Below, in pieces: positions 8,268 to 16,152 of a stretch of DNA of 64,000 nucleotides (the first letter of the stretch is position 1; each line of letters starts with the position of its first letter). This DNA comes from Halorussus halophilus (GTDB lineage Archaea > Halobacteriota > Halobacteria > Halobacteriales > Haladaptataceae). The notes beneath the pieces were generated by a model, which ran no database searches, had not been told where the DNA came from, and saw only the letters and a list, made by a program, of their open reading frames with translations. The DNA is taken from positions 2,294,001 through 2,358,000 of the forward strand of contig NZ_CP044523.1 of NCBI RefSeq assembly GCF_008831545.1. The letters run 5' to 3'. Both the position numbers and the translations under genes were made by a program.

Positions 8268-8564
8268 ATGAGTGAGAACCTGAGCGAGATGCACGGGAGT
8301 ACCGTCAACGACACCGATTTCCAATTGGGCGAGCGACGTGAACCGCTCAGTGCCGTCGTCGTCGAGGCGGTCGCAGAGGCCGCAGACGTGGACCCTGCTG
8401 AACTCGGCACTCCTCTCTACGAGCAGATAGACCCTGACGCGCTGGACAACCTCTTCAGCGACAGGCACAACGGCATGCCACGCGGCAGCGGCCACGTGAC
8501 CTTCGAACTGCTGGAGTTCGAAGTGACTGTCTACAGCGACGGGCACGTCGTCGTCCGCGAGTAA
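8268..8564 (+). CDS. HalOD1 output-domain protein
   Basis: The protein has 98 residues. It matches the haloarchaeal HalOD1 output domain: PLSAVVVEAVAEAADVDPAE, then LGTPLYEQIDPDALDNLF, then VTFELLEFEVTVYSDGHVVV. This small alpha/beta domain is found alone or behind receiver domains in haloarchaeal signalling proteins; its biochemical role is unknown. The ATG at 8268 has a Shine-Dalgarno at 8253-8257; an ATG at 8289 is the alternative. It is a single-gene unit. Confidence 0.85.
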   Translation: MSENLSEMHGSTVNDTDFQLGERREPLSAVVVEAVAEAADVDPAELGTPLYEQIDPDALDNLFSDRHNGMPRGSGHVTFELLEFEVTVYSDGHVVVRE

Positions 8565-8770
8565 CGGGCGAGCCACGAGTGTCGGGAGTCGCGACTCGAC
8601 ACTGAGGTGTGCCGTGAGAAGCCCAACCGACGACGCGAGCGGTCCCGGTACGCGGTAGTACGGTTCGACGCTGTTTCTGCCTTCGACGCTGCACTCGATT
8701 TCGATTTTTGGCGACGTTCTGGAAAGGTTGGTTCGAAAAGTCTAATCGGGAGGCCTTCGAACCTGCGCGT

Positions 8771-9064
8771 ATGGCTGACGACAACGAAGAAGAAGCGGAC
8801 GAACCTGCGGTCGAACTCGGTGAGGGCGAATCCGTCGAGGGTGCGCCGCTCGCGCGCGTCGCTTCGCGACTCCACTGGCCGATTCAGAAGAGCGAAATCG
8901 AGCGGAAAGAGGGCGACGCGACCGTCCGAACGCCCGACGGCCCGCGCGAACTCTCCGACGTACTCGGCGACGTAGACGAGACGTACTTCGAGAGTCGCCA
9001 AGAGTTCCAGCGACTCGTCCGCGACGCCGTCGGAACCGGACCGATTCCGACCGCAGACGAGTAA
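8771..9064 (+). CDS. DUF5789-type small protein
   Basis: The protein has 97 highly acidic residues. The core SRLHWPIQKSEIERKEGDA followed by RELSDVLGDVDETYFESRQE matches the haloarchaeal family I recall as DUF5789, function unknown. There is no membrane segment or cysteine motif. The next gene starts at a GTG only 1 base after its stop, so the two form an operon. The ATG at 8771 is used because upstream codons (from 8708) do not resemble the family. Confidence 0.75.
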   Translation: MADDNEEEADEPAVELGEGESVEGAPLARVASRLHWPIQKSEIERKEGDATVRTPDGPRELSDVLGDVDETYFESRQEFQRLVRDAVGTGPIPTADE

Positions 9065-9065
9065 C

Positions 9066-9746
9066 GTGTCCGTCGTTCAGTCTGTCCGGCGGGAACTCAC
9101 CGATATCGGGTGGGTCCCGCGCGCGCTGGTCGCGGGTGCCGTCTTGACACTCGTGTGGATGTCGTGGGACGTCCGCGGACTGAACGAACGACTCGTGCGC
9201 GACACGCTAGTCTACATTCTCGCACCGCTCGCGCTGGCGGTCCGACACGGCCGCCACTTGGGATTCAGGGTGGACCGAACGGCACTGCGAAACACGCTGT
9301 TGCTCTCGCTGTTCGTCGTCCCCTTCTACGTCGTCGGGTCGTCGCTCCCGACGATTCGACACTACTACCCGATGTGGGAGACGGGCGCGGCGCTCAACGA
9401 GTTCCTGCCCCACGCGCTGAAGCAGTTTATCGTCGCGCTCGCCGCAGAGACGTACTACCGGGGACTGCTCTGTGTCGGCGTGCGGGAAATCGGGTTCAAG
9501 AGCGTCTTCATCAGCCCGTTCCTCTACGCCATCCACCACCTCTACAAGCCGCCCATCGAACTCATGTTGTCGGCTCCCACGGACGTGCTGTTCGGCGCGG
9601 TGGATTACAAGAGTCAGTCGATACTTCCCTCCGTGGTCGCCCACGGCATCGGTCTGGGCGTCCTCGACTGGCTCGTCTTGCACGAACCGCTCATACCTAC
9701 GGAGCAAGTAGTTCGGTGGCTGTCGTGGCTTCCAGTGCCACTGTAG
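9066..9746 (+). CDS. CPBP-family intramembrane protease-like protein
   Basis: The protein has 226 residues and about six membrane segments, starting at a GTG. The CPBP/Rce1-type motifs are recognisable: AETYYRG (motif 1), YAIHHLYKP (motif 2) and SVVAHGIGLG (motif 3), the last two supplying His. In most relatives motif 1 is EExxxRG; here the first Glu is Ala, so catalysis may be altered or lost. Members cleave prenylated peptides or process peptides in membranes, or act as scaffolds. It is co-transcribed with the DUF5789-type gene 1 base upstream. Confidence 0.78.
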   Translation: MSVVQSVRRELTDIGWVPRALVAGAVLTLVWMSWDVRGLNERLVRDTLVYILAPLALAVRHGRHLGFRVDRTALRNTLLLSLFVVPFYVVGSSLPTIRHYYPMWETGAALNEFLPHALKQFIVALAAETYYRGLLCVGVREIGFKSVFISPFLYAIHHLYKPPIELMLSAPTDVLFGAVDYKSQSILPSVVAHGIGLGVLDWLVLHEPLIPTEQVVRWLSWLPVPL

Positions 9747-9813
9747 CGAACGCTGGTCGCTGTCTGCCGGAAGCGGACGACTTTTTCACCGTGCAGTGGC
9801 AAGGGAGTCTTGC

Positions 9814-10260
9814 ATGACGCTCCCAATCGACCCCGCGCAGTTCGACGCCGAGGACATCGGCGAGAAGGAGACGACGCTCGAAATGGACCACGAGGACGCA
9901 ATCGAACACGTCCGCGAGGCGTTCACGGACGCCGGGTTCGGCGTCGCCACGGAGTTCTCCCCCTCCGAGATGCTCAACGAGAAGGTAGACGCCGACCGCG
10001 ACCCCTACTACGTGCTGGGCGCGTGTAACCCGAACATGGCCGACCGCGCACTCGACGCGAGCGACAAGCGTATCGGCGGCCTCTTCCCCTGCAACGTGGT
10101 CGTCTGGCAGGAAGCACCCGGAGTGCAGAAAGTCTATCACGTCAGCATCATGAAGATTGCGCGACTGACTGGGATGGCTCCGGACGACGAGACCATGGCA
10201 GAGATAATCGGCGACACCGGAGAACTGGTCGAAGACGCCTGGGCAAATCTCGACGACTGA
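9814..10260 (+). CDS. DUF302-domain protein
   Basis: The protein has 148 residues. The central region fits DUF302: TLEMDHEDAIEHVREAFTDA, then DPYYVLGACNPNMADRAL, then IGGLFPCNVVVW. This is a small alpha/beta domain of unknown function, sometimes near redox or copper proteins. Met and Cys residues (ACNPNM, LFPC) could touch a metal, which is speculation. The start is the ATG at 9814, where the family begins. It is a single-gene unit, convergent with the gene at 10270. Confidence 0.85.
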   Translation: MTLPIDPAQFDAEDIGEKETTLEMDHEDAIEHVREAFTDAGFGVATEFSPSEMLNEKVDADRDPYYVLGACNPNMADRALDASDKRIGGLFPCNVVVWQEAPGVQKVYHVSIMKIARLTGMAPDDETMAEIIGDTGELVEDAWANLDD

Positions 10261-10269
10261 CCGACTGAT

Positions 10270-10548
10270 TTAGCGGTCGCGCTCGGAATCTCGATTTCTT
10301 TCGCCGCTCTCGTCGCGTCCGACGTGCTGGCGGTCGTCCTCCAACTGTTCGACCTCCTCGCGAAGGTACTCGACTTCGTGGCGGAGCGCTTCGAGTTCGC
10401 TCGTCTCCGCGTCGTCGCTGTTGACGTGCCGATAGGCGACCAGAAGACCACCGGCGAGCGCGATTGGAATGCCGAACATGAAGACGGCGACGAGGAGAAT
10501 GACCATTATCTCCATGCCGCCGGGGACGGGGCCGAACAGGGGAAACAT
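10270..10548 (-). CDS. Small membrane-anchored coiled-coil protein
   Basis: The protein has 92 residues. One membrane segment at about residues 13-37 (IMVILLVAVFMFGIPIALAG) is followed by a charged alpha-helical stretch, SELEALRHEVEYLREEVEQL, with heptad spacing, then a polar tail. I know no specific function; such proteins often scaffold membrane complexes. The start at 10548 (MFPLFG) is preferred to an ATG at 10653 because the upstream 35 codons are rich in Arg, Gly and Cys and unlike a haloarchaeal protein. Confidence 0.65.
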   Translation of the reverse strand: MFPLFGPVPGGMEIMVILLVAVFMFGIPIALAGGLLVAYRHVNSDDAETSELEALRHEVEYLREEVEQLEDDRQHVGRDESGERNRDSERDR

Positions 10549-10656
10549 ACCAGACGATGGTGTCGCCACGGAAATAAGTCTTCTACCTGCGCGAGTTCCG
10601 TTGTGGACTTTGCCGTGGCCTCTCCAGCACGTGGACTCTTCCACGGGAGCCACTCG

Positions 10657-11916
10657 TCAGGAGAAGTCCGCGAGGTTCGCCTGCAAGCCCGACAACATGT
10701 CGGACTTTCGCCGGAGGTCCCCGTGCGAGATTGGAAGTTGGGGGACGATTTCCCGTACTGCGCCGTGGAACGTCTCGGCCTCGCCGTAGCCGTCCTCGAA
10801 GGCGTTTCTGACTCCTTCGCGGACCTGCCAGACGCCGACCGGTGCCCAGTAGTCGTCCGAGACTTCGCGCAGGACGAGACACTTCGCCTGTCGCCCGATG
10901 GCGTCTAGGTGTTCGAGGGCCCCCAGTCGGGAGGCGTAGTACGCTCCAGCGGTCTCCTCGACGTACTTCGTCCGGCCCTCGTAGCCCTCGCTGGCGCTGC
11001 CCATCCACACCTCGCCCGTGGGGTCTTGGTTCCAGATGCTACCCGGGGCTTTCATCTCGACTAGTTCGTACTCCCATTGGCCGGGCGTGAGAATCGCCCA
11101 GTAGCGGTTGCCCATGTACTCGTTGACCCAGACTTGCGTCTCGTCCACGCTCGGGTTGTCTCGAATCTTCCCGCGGAGATACTGTCCGATAGTGTCGTCA
11201 ACCGCTGTTATTGACCACCGCGTCGGGACGAGTCGGCGGTTCCGCCCTCTGCCGAGCGCGCCCGCCGAGAGAATGTCGTTGATGTCGTACACGTCGAATC
11301 CTCGCCGGTAGAGGTAGGTCATCGCACCCTGCGCCTGCCAGTCGTCGTCTTCGAGCGTTTTCTTCACTGGTCGGGGCACGTGGGGGTTCTCCGCCAAATC
11401 TGCGGATGTAGCACGCGCTGTCGGCCCCGTGGGAGAAGTCACGTCGTCGATGCCCAAGTCGAGGTCCAACTTGTCCGAGAGGCCGATTTCCACGTCTACC
11501 GGTCGGTCGGCGATGGCGACTTCGCGCTGGGTGCCGAGAAAGCCGTCCCACGAGTCGGCGACGTTCGTTACGTTCGTCCCGCGGTTGGAGTTCAGCAAGC
11601 CGGTCCGGTACTGAAGCACGTCGTCGATGCCCAACCCGCGGTCGTACCAGTCGCCGCTGACCGCGTGGTCGGCGGCCTGCTCTTCCGACCCGACGGGCGA
11701 GAGGATGCCGGTCGAGACGTTCGGGTAGTTCGACCGGCCGACGAAGACGGAGGGCGAGGTGCTACCGAACAGCGAGTCGCCCTGCGTGACCTCCGAAAAG
11801 CGGTCTTCGAAGTCCTCGACGTAGTCGAGAATCTCGTAGGACTTCTCCTCGGCGAGGCGGCGCTTGCGCTGGGCCTCGTCCGGTTTCAGGTCCTCGATGT
11901 ACTCGTCGAGACGCAT
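10657..11916 (-). CDS. nreA: Archaeal DNA repair protein NreA
   Basis: The protein has 419 residues. It contains the NreA-family blocks LFGSTSPSVFVGRSNYPNVS near residue 50, then LDLDLGIDDVTSPTGPTA, then VPTRWSITAVDD, and a C-terminal region. It ends in QANLADFS, which fits a PCNA-interacting motif (Q-x-x-L-x-x-F). NreA in Haloferax volcanii has been linked to repair of mitomycin-induced DNA damage through PCNA. Its biochemical activity is not established. The gene is alone, separated from tfb upstream on the same strand by a 680-base non-coding gap. Confidence 0.9.
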   Translation of the reverse strand: MRLDEYIEDLKPDEAQRKRRLAEEKSYEILDYVEDFEDRFSEVTQGDSLFGSTSPSVFVGRSNYPNVSTGILSPVGSEEQAADHAVSGDWYDRGLGIDDVLQYRTGLLNSNRGTNVTNVADSWDGFLGTQREVAIADRPVDVEIGLSDKLDLDLGIDDVTSPTGPTARATSADLAENPHVPRPVKKTLEDDDWQAQGAMTYLYRRGFDVYDINDILSAGALGRGRNRRLVPTRWSITAVDDTIGQYLRGKIRDNPSVDETQVWVNEYMGNRYWAILTPGQWEYELVEMKAPGSIWNQDPTGEVWMGSASEGYEGRTKYVEETAGAYYASRLGALEHLDAIGRQAKCLVLREVSDDYWAPVGVWQVREGVRNAFEDGYGEAETFHGAVREIVPQLPISHGDLRRKSDMLSGLQANLADFS

Positions 11917-12052
11917 TCACCGTTTTTTGGGTGGCTAGTGCTTTGAAGGTTGCGTGGTTTCGGAGCGGGACGGTTCTGTATCGCTGGCGTTACTGATTCG
12001 GAAGTTCCCATCTGCTTGCCACGGACCCAGAGGTTCGAGTGATTGTAACCGT

Positions 12053-12180
12053 CTCGAAAGCCCCCGGTTGCTCGCGGCCGCTCGCCGACATATCTGTGGC
12101 TCTCAGCACCGCCCGCCACAGATAGAGGTCGGCGAGACGACCACGTAAACGCGAGCAACCGGCCCCTTTCAGTCCCACCT
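12053..12180 (-). repeat. Conserved-end hairpin element, copy F
   Basis: Read on the minus strand it begins ggtgggactgaaaggggcc (12161-12179) and ends ctttcgag. Between the ends, 13-base arms pair perfectly (12064-12076 with 12150-12162). Inside are two more perfect stems: 12081-12089 with 12128-12136, and 12092-12100 with 12115-12123. The conserved ends recur at 18817-18924 around different arms. It is non-coding and lies in the gap between nreA and tfb. The function is unknown; it could be a mobile-element relic or a structured RNA. Confidence 0.7.
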
Positions 12181-12597
12181 GCGCCAGTGTCACCAGCAGT
12201 TTCTGGCGGTTGTTCGGCCGGGCGTTTCTGGTCGCAGGTGGCACCGAGCGTCTGCTAGTGGGTGGTTCCCAGTCGTCACTGCTCGGGTCCGACTACCGCT
12301 CTGAACATCCGGAAGACTCGCTTCGCTCGCCTTCCTTCCAGTGAAAGCGCGGCGCGCCCTGCGCGACGCGCGCTCACCAGTACCCGAGAAATCGAACAGG
12401 GAGTGTCTGGGAGCGCAGTCGCTCGCGGTGGCGCGACAGACTGCGCGCGACTCGTGGAACGGCGACACCACCGATTTCGCTGACCGTTCCACGGCGACAG
12501 TTAGAGCATGCCGCGAGGTGGCCGCGGCTCCGTATTTGAATCTGCGGGTGCGAAAACGGGAGAAAGCGAAGAGTAGTGCTAGACGGTCAGACAGACT
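12181..12597. other. Non-coding stretch rich in inverted repeats
   Basis: No convincing gene. Perfect short stems are visible: 12454-12462 with 12484-12492 (9 bases), and gcgcagtc at 12413-12420 with gactgcgc about 19 bases later. A GC-palindromic run (gcgcgccctgcgcgacgcgcgc) lies near 12351-12373. It sits downstream of tfb and upstream of nreA. It could be a decayed repeat element or a structured RNA; I do not recognise RNase P, SRP or tRNA features. Bases 11917-12052 hold the nreA upstream region. Confidence 0.4.
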
Positions 12598-13563
12598 TCA
12601 GCTGTGGATGCCCATCGCTTCGATCTGCTCTTGGTAGCGGTTGCGGATGGTGACTTCCGTCACCTGCGCCACGTCGGCGACCTCGCGTTGGGTCTTCTTC
12701 TCGTTGCAGAGCAGTGACGCCGCGTAGATGGCCGCCGCGGCGTAGCCGGTCGGCGACTTGCCCGAGAGCAGGCCCTCTTCCGCGGTGGTTTCGATGATTT
12801 CGTTCGCCTTGGTTTGGACCTCTTCGCTGAGTTCGAGTTCAGAACAGAACCGCGGGACGTACTTCTTCGGGTCTACCGGCTTCATCTCCAGACCGAGTTC
12901 TTGGGAGATGTAGCGATAGGTCCGGCCGATTTCCTTCCGTTCGACGCGCGATACTTCCGAGATTTCTTCGAGACTTCGCGGGATGCCTTCCTTCCGACAG
13001 GCCGCGTACAGTGCCGAGGTTGCGACGCCCTCGATGGAGCGGCCACGGATGAGGTCTTCTTTGAGCGCTCGTCGGTAGATGACGCTGGCGACTTCCCGGA
13101 CCGAGCGCGGCACACCGAGTGCGCTCGCCATCCGGTCGATTTCGCTGAGTGCGAACTGTAGGTTGCGTTCGCCCGCGTCCTTGGTCCGAATGCGTTCCTG
13201 CCACTTGCGCAGACGGTGCATCTGACTGCGCTTCTTCGACGAGATAGAACGTCCGTAGGCGTCCTTGTCCTTCCAGTCGATGGTGGTGGTCAGCCCCTTG
13301 TCGTGCATCGTCTGGGTCGTCGGCGCACCGACACGGGACTTCTCCTGCCGTTCTTGGTGGTTGAACGCTCGCCACTCCGGACCGGGGTCTATCTTTTCTT
13401 CTTCGACGACGAGTCCACAATCGTCGCAGACGAGTTCCGCCCTGTCAGAACTCTTCACGAGATTGTCAGAATTGCACTCCGGGCATGCTCGTACACCCTC
13501 TTGCTCGTCCTCCGTCTGCTCCGCCTCGGTTTGGCGCTCCCGCTGGCGAGTAGACCGTGTCAT
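12598..13563 (-). CDS. tfb: Transcription initiation factor TFB (TFIIB homologue)
   Basis: The protein has 321 residues. The N-terminal zinc ribbon uses Cys27, Cys30, Cys46 and Cys49 ([16 protein letters not shown]). The B-finger/linker follows with [11 protein letters not shown], then two cyclin-like repeats, the second starting near [16 protein letters not shown], and a helix-turn-helix at the end ([19 protein letters not shown]). It recruits RNA polymerase to TBP-bound promoters and contacts the BRE. Haloarchaea carry many TFB paralogues; which one this is cannot be decided here. It is a single gene with a strong promoter at 13591-13603. Confidence 0.95.
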   Translation of the reverse strand: MTRSTRQRERQTEAEQTEDEQEGVRACPECNSDNLVKSSDRAELVCDDCGLVVEEEKIDPGPEWRAFNHQERQEKSRVGAPTTQTMHDKGLTTTIDWKDKDAYGRSISSKKRSQMHRLRKWQERIRTKDAGERNLQFALSEIDRMASALGVPRSVREVASVIYRRALKEDLIRGRSIEGVATSALYAACRKEGIPRSLEEISEVSRVERKEIGRTYRYISQELGLEMKPVDPKKYVPRFCSELELSEEVQTKANEIIETTAEEGLLSGKSPTGYAAAAIYAASLLCNEKKTQREVADVAQVTEVTIRNRYQEQIEAMGIHS

Positions 13564-13590
13564 CGCACTTTTATAGTAGTAGCTCCAACG

Positions 13591-13603
13591 TACTTAAATC
13601 CTT
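13591..13603 (-). promoter_or_regulatory. Promoter of the TFB gene
   Basis: On the minus strand the sequence reads aaggatttaagta: a BRE-like purine stretch and a TATA box about 30 bases before the ATG at 13563. The transcript would have a leader of only a few bases. Confidence 0.6.
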
Positions 13604-13708
13604 GCCCGGAATTATTCTGTCTGATAAGGAACAAAATACTGGTGTAGGCCCCTACGAACGGAATTACGCCGATGGAGACGAAACCGCCCGCTGAAGCGTC
13701 ATCGCAAC

Positions 13709-13735
13709 CGGTATATACCACTATCGTGGAGGTGA
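13709..13735 (+). promoter_or_regulatory. Palindromic TATA element and strong Shine-Dalgarno of rnhA
   Basis: A palindrome ggtatatacc (13710-13719) can serve as TATA or operator. The sequence ggaggtga at 13728-13735, 4 bases before the ATG at 13740, is an unusually complete Shine-Dalgarno for a haloarchaeal first gene and fixes the start. Confidence 0.5.
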
Positions 13736-13739
13736 CCCC

Positions 13740-14333
13740 ATGCCCGTCATCGAGTGTGACGTCGAAGCCGCGCGTGAAACGTTAGTCGCCGCTGGAGCGG
13801 AGATGGCGGCGGGCAACTCCGAACACGAACGCTGGCACGCCGAGTACGGCGACGCCGTCGCGGTCGCGTACGACGACAAAGTCGTGATTCAGGGGTCGAA
13901 CCCGCAAGACATCGAGGCACTGCTCCGCGACGAAGGCGGCCACGCCTACTGCTACTTCGACGGCGCGAGTCGCGGGAATCCGGGCCCAGCCTCGGTCGGC
14001 TGGGTCATCGTCACCAGCGACGGCATCGCGGCCGAAGGGAGCGAGCGCATCGGTCGCGCGACGAACAACCAGGCCGAGTACGAGGCCCTGATTCGCGTGC
14101 TGAAAGCGGCGCGCGACTACGGCTTCGACACTATCGAGGTGAAAGGTGACTCCCAACTCATCGTCAAACAGGTCACTGGTGCGTGGAACACCAACGACCC
14201 CGACCTGCGAGAACACCGCGTCACGGTCCACGAACTGCTCCGGGAGTTCGACGACTGGGAGCTACAGCACGTTCCGCGAGAGATAAACGAGCGAGCGGAC
14301 AAGCTAGCGAACGAGGCACTGGACAATGACTGA
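13740..14333 (+). CDS. rnhA: Ribonuclease HI with N-terminal extension
   Basis: The protein has 197 residues. The RNase H domain starts near residue 68 and has all four catalytic acids: Asp74 (YFDGASRGNPG), Glu113 (NNQAEYEAL), Asp137 (KGDSQLIV) and Asp187 (NERADKLANEA). It cleaves the RNA strand of RNA-DNA hybrids. The first 65 residues form an extra domain seen in haloarchaeal forms. The next gene overlaps by 8 bases, so the two are translationally linked. Confidence 0.93.
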   Translation: MPVIECDVEAARETLVAAGAEMAAGNSEHERWHAEYGDAVAVAYDDKVVIQGSNPQDIEALLRDEGGHAYCYFDGASRGNPGPASVGWVIVTSDGIAAEGSERIGRATNNQAEYEALIRVLKAARDYGFDTIEVKGDSQLIVKQVTGAWNTNDPDLREHRVTVHELLREFDDWELQHVPREINERADKLANEALDND

Positions 14334-14952
14334 GGAGAAACCTGCTACTGACGAGGACCCAGAGACGGCTGGCGAAGAGGATGAGAGTGCGACTGGGGAG
14401 GAAGCAACTGGCGACGAAGAGATTCCCCAAGAGACGGTCGAGGAAGCCGAACGACTCACTCGACTGGCGCGCGACGCCGTGGACGACGCAGAAGCCGAAA
14501 CCTATCTCGAAGACCGCGACGAACTCGTCGCCGAACACGAGTTCGCGGTGCGAGTTCGTGAAGACGACACGAACGACGTACTCGTCCTCCATCCCGAAGA
14601 GTGGGTCGAGGACGGGAGAATTCGGGTCGAACGCGTCGAAGACACCGACCGCGCGGTGGAGATTCGACTGGACGGTCCCGGCGACCCCGAAGACTGGGAA
14701 GCAGTCGATGCGCACAACGCAGAAGTCGCAGACCGAGTCCACGAGGAACACGGCGAAGTCCACGGGGAAAACGCGAGGGCGTTCGCTGATTTCATGAGTA
14801 ACCACTACGCGCGACCCGTCGAATCTGCGACGAGCGGCGAAGTCGAGGAGTTCCTCAACGAGTACTATCCACGGAACGCGTGGCCGTCGAAAAAACAGCG
14901 GAAAGCCGTTGGGGAGTCGGTCGAACTCGTCTTCGACGAGGGAGACGAGTAA
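14326..14952 (+). CDS. rnhA-operon acidic protein of unknown function
   Basis: The protein has 208 residues. The first 45 are almost only Glu, Asp, Thr, Ala and Gly (a disordered acidic tail). Then comes a helical segment ETVEEAERLTRLARDAVDDA and a domain ending FADFMSNHYARPVESATSGE and YPRNAWPSKKQRKAVG. It is known from haloarchaea only as the rnhA operon protein. Its start overlaps the rnhA stop by 8 bases, which suggests a role connected with RNase HI, not yet shown. Confidence 0.75.
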   Translation: MTEEKPATDEDPETAGEEDESATGEEATGDEEIPQETVEEAERLTRLARDAVDDAEAETYLEDRDELVAEHEFAVRVREDDTNDVLVLHPEEWVEDGRIRVERVEDTDRAVEIRLDGPGDPEDWEAVDAHNAEVADRVHEEHGEVHGENARAFADFMSNHYARPVESATSGEVEEFLNEYYPRNAWPSKKQRKAVGESVELVFDEGDE

Positions 14953-14953
14953 C

Positions 14954-15307
14954 TTACTGGTCGGCGATTAGCTCTCGAATCTGCTCGGCTCGGTCGTCGT
15001 CGGTGACGAACTTTGCGAGCGTCCATTCGAGCGAATCGACGACGGCGGCCAGACCTTCGTCGGTCAGTTCGTACTGGTTCGTCCGCTTGTCCAGTTCGCT
15101 CTTCTCGACGAATCCCTTCTCGACCAGCGTGTCGAGGTTGGGGTAGAGTCGGCCGTGGTTGACTTCCTCACCGTAGTAGTCCTCGAGTTCGCGCTTGATA
15201 GCGAGGCCGTACATCGGCTCCTCGGAGAGGATAACGAGGATGTTGTGCTGGAATGCAGTGAGGTTGCGCGCGGTACTGGTCTCTGTGAGTGTCTGTGCCT
15301 CTGACAT
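14954..15307 (-). CDS. PadR-family transcriptional regulator
   Basis: The protein has 117 residues when started at the ATG at 15307 (MSEAQTLTE); an in-frame ATG at 15334 would add nine. The winged helix is clear: LTAFQHNILVILSEEPMYGL, then HGRLYPNLDTLVEKGFVEKS, then TNQYELTDEG, followed by a short dimerisation helix. PadR proteins repress by binding palindromic operators and release on small ligands. The ligand and targets are unknown. It is divergent from the pyrophosphatase gene and convergent with the rnhA operon, stops 1 base apart. Confidence 0.9.
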   Translation of the reverse strand: MSEAQTLTETSTARNLTAFQHNILVILSEEPMYGLAIKRELEDYYGEEVNHGRLYPNLDTLVEKGFVEKSELDKRTNQYELTDEGLAAVVDSLEWTLAKFVTDDDRAEQIRELIADQ

Positions 15308-15339
15308 AGAGTCTGACAACCCGAAATTTGTCACGATGG

Positions 15340-15350
15340 TATTTAATCCT
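15340..15350 (-). promoter_or_regulatory. TATA element of the PadR-type gene
   Basis: On the minus strand aggattaaata lies about 35 bases before the ATG at 15307, giving a leader of roughly ten bases. This supports 15307 over 15334 as the start. Confidence 0.5.
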
Positions 15351-15530
15351 TCGCAACTCGGACGCAGTTTCTGATTCTGTTCGCCATTTATCTCCCAGAA
15401 TATTATGGAAATTAATCTCCCCAGCGAACGGCAGACAGAGCTGACACGAGAGTTTCATGTAAATTCGTTACGTCAGGGCGGTGGATGCCGAAAGTACTTT
15501 CCCCGCCTCCAACCCAGTTTAATCCGCACT

Positions 15531-16064
15531 ATGACGAACCTCTGGGAAGATTTGGAGACTGGACCGAACCCGCCGGAAGAGATCTACGCCGTCGTCGAGT
15601 GTCTGAAAGGCGAGCGGAACAAGTACGAGTACGACAAGGACATTCCGGGCGTCATGCTCGACCGCGTCCTCCACAGTAACGTCCACTACCCCTCCGACTA
15701 CGGTTTCATCCCGCAGTCCTACTACGACGACGAGGACCCCTTCGACGTACTCGTCCTCGTCAAAGACCAGACGTTCCCCGGTTGCGTCATCGAAGCGCGC
15801 CCCGTCGCCCTGATGAAGATGGACGACGACGGCGAGCAGGACGACAAGGTCATCGCCGTGCCCACCGAGGACCCGCGCTACGACCACATCGAGGACGTAG
15901 ACGACCTCACCGACCAGAAGAAGGCCGAAATCGACGAGTTCTTCGAGACCTACAAGAACCTCGAAGCGGGCAAGGAAGTCGAGACGCTCGGTTGGGAGGA
16001 CAAAGCCGCCGCGAAAGACGCCATAGAACACGCGATGGGTCTGTACGAAGAGAAGTTCGCCTAA
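15531..16064 (+). CDS. ppa: Inorganic pyrophosphatase, family I
   Basis: The protein has 177 residues, the usual size of the soluble family I enzyme. The substrate and metal-binding stretch is intact: NKYEYDKDIPGVMLDRVLH, then HYPSDYGFIPQS, then DEDPFDVLVLV. It hydrolyses pyrophosphate from biosynthesis to two phosphates and needs magnesium. The ATG at 15531 is where the family begins; in-frame upstream codons from 15405 are not protein-like. It is a single gene. Confidence 0.93.
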   Translation: MTNLWEDLETGPNPPEEIYAVVECLKGERNKYEYDKDIPGVMLDRVLHSNVHYPSDYGFIPQSYYDDEDPFDVLVLVKDQTFPGCVIEARPVALMKMDDDGEQDDKVIAVPTEDPRYDHIEDVDDLTDQKKAEIDEFFETYKNLEAGKEVETLGWEDKAAAKDAIEHAMGLYEEKFA

Positions 16065-16152
16065 CTCTCCCATCCCTCTCCACTTTTCGAGAGTTTCAGT
16101 TCGAAGACACCTGCCAGAAACTATTAGGTACTGGCACAGACACCCCGAACCG

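Noticed and set aside
12053-12180. CRISPR-like reading of the palindromic element near 12.1 kb
   Set aside because: There is no regular series of repeats and spacers; the only other copy is single and 6.6 kb away with different arms.
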